Source of the DNA: Clarkia xantiana subsp. parviflora
Lineage: Eukaryota; Streptophyta; Magnoliopsida; Myrtales; Onagraceae
Direction: 5' to 3'
DNA length: 64,000 bases
Assembly (NCBI GenBank): GCA_036873135.1
Contig: JAPTYO010000010.1
Coordinates: forward strand, 14,291,134 to 14,355,133
Below the pieces are notes generated by a model, which was not told the origin of the DNA, ran no database searches, and saw nothing but the letters and a program-made list of their open reading frames with translations. A program made the translations under genes and the position numbers. Every line of letters begins with the position of its first letter. Position 1 is the first letter of the stretch. Below are positions 63,401 through 64,000 of this stretch, piece after piece.

Positions 63401-64000
63401 ATTCCCTACATTTAATTAAATATGTAAATGTCCAATTTGACTGTAACTATGGTTGTGGGTTAAGTTTTAGGGTATGGATAAGGTTTACAGGGAATGTTGG
63501 AGAGGGGTTAGTGGTTTCAACCAAACACAGTTTGTTAATAAAATGTAATTATTTATTTTTTAAAATTTAATTTTATCTAATATAATAAATAGTAACTTCA
63601 TTTATTGTAGTTGCATTATAATTACATTCCCTACATTTAATTAAATATGTAAATGTCCAATTTGCTACTGTAACTATGGTTGTGGGTTAAGTTTTAGGGT
63701 ATGGATAAGGTTTACAGGGAATGTTGGAGAGGGGTTAGTGGTTTCAACCAAACACAGTTTGTTAATAAAATGTAATTATTTATTTTTCAAAATTTAATTT
63801 TATCTAATATAATAAATAGTAACTTCATTTATTGTAGTTGCATTATAATTAGATTCCCTACATTTAATTAAATATGTAAATGTCCAATTTGACTGTAACT
63901 ATGGTTGTGGGTTAAGTTTTAGGGTATGGATAAGGTTTACAGGGAATGTTGGAGAGGGGTTAGTGGTTTCAACCAAACACAGTTTGTTAATAAAATGTAA

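Larger units (their letters stand above)
41850..64000 (+). repeat. Satellite array, 225-bp monomer, about 98 copies, open at the window end
   Basis: All monomers are head-to-tail and contain TTTTAGGGTATGGATAAGG, CAACCAAACACAGTTTG and ATTAAATATGTAAATGTCC. Period is 224-227 bp. The first monomer (about 41851) is the most diverged, as expected at an array edge. Diagnostic variants are: GGTTAAG/GGTGAAG/GGTTAAA; TTACAGGG/TTAAAGGG; AAAATG/AAAACG; AATAAGATT/AATTACATT/AATTAGATT; GACTG/GCTACTG (+2 bp); TTAGTGG/TTATTG (-2 bp). They recur in a fixed order that defines a 15-monomer higher-order unit. No gene or transposon interrupts the array. Confidence 0.98.

Noticed and set aside
41850..64000. Regular repeats suggestive of a CRISPR-like array
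   Set aside because: Monomers are contiguous head-to-tail with no unique spacers, in a plant nuclear context. It is a satellite.

Overview
The window is nuclear DNA of a flowering plant, probably a eudicot. The evidence is spliced genes with GT/AG introns, a type II MADS-box exon, a plant UPL1/UPL2-class HECT ubiquitin ligase, plant transposon families (Mutator-like, Helitron, copia, hAT-like) and a long AT-rich satellite array. No prokaryotic or organellar features were seen. All coordinates were worked out by hand, so exon edges are splice-site and reading-frame inferences.

Layout. 1-2.2 kb: the first coding exon of an AGL17/ANR1-like MADS-box gene on the minus strand, whose remaining exons lie left of the window or in unrecognised sequence. 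2.2-13.9 kb: transposon-rich DNA. Its centrepiece is a Mutator-like element (3441-6905, perfect 9-bp target duplication) split by a Helitron (3960-6486) that carries a decayed BCS1/AATP1-type AAA-ATPase fragment. Also here are an orphan gene start ending near a CACTA-like terminus, a tandemly duplicated 0.75-kb unit with a GC-rich minisatellite, and the 3' tail of a copia retrotransposon. 13.9-28 kb: a complete 16-coding-exon UPL1/UPL2-type gene (3645 aa).

28.2-41.3 kb: a compact block of small genes from families that expand quickly in plants. These are a Ulp1-like (C48) cysteine protease, a broken GRF zinc-finger gene, an F-box gene, an intact GRF zinc-finger/coiled-coil/membrane-anchor gene, and a second F-box gene of the same family. 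A 237-bp tandem repeat (about 6.8 copies) lies inside this block between two copies of a roughly 95-bp segment.

41.85-64 kb (window end): an uninterrupted satellite of about 98 monomers of about 225 bp. Variant sites show a higher-order repeat of 15 monomers (about 3.38 kb), a 5-monomer register slip, and a homogenised block of eight monomers. The 237-bp and 225-bp families are recognisably related. The window therefore runs from conserved gene space into a satellite domain, with two ubiquitin/SUMO-pathway-type genes (HECT ligase and Ulp1-like protease) side by side and the F-box/GRF cluster at the satellite border.
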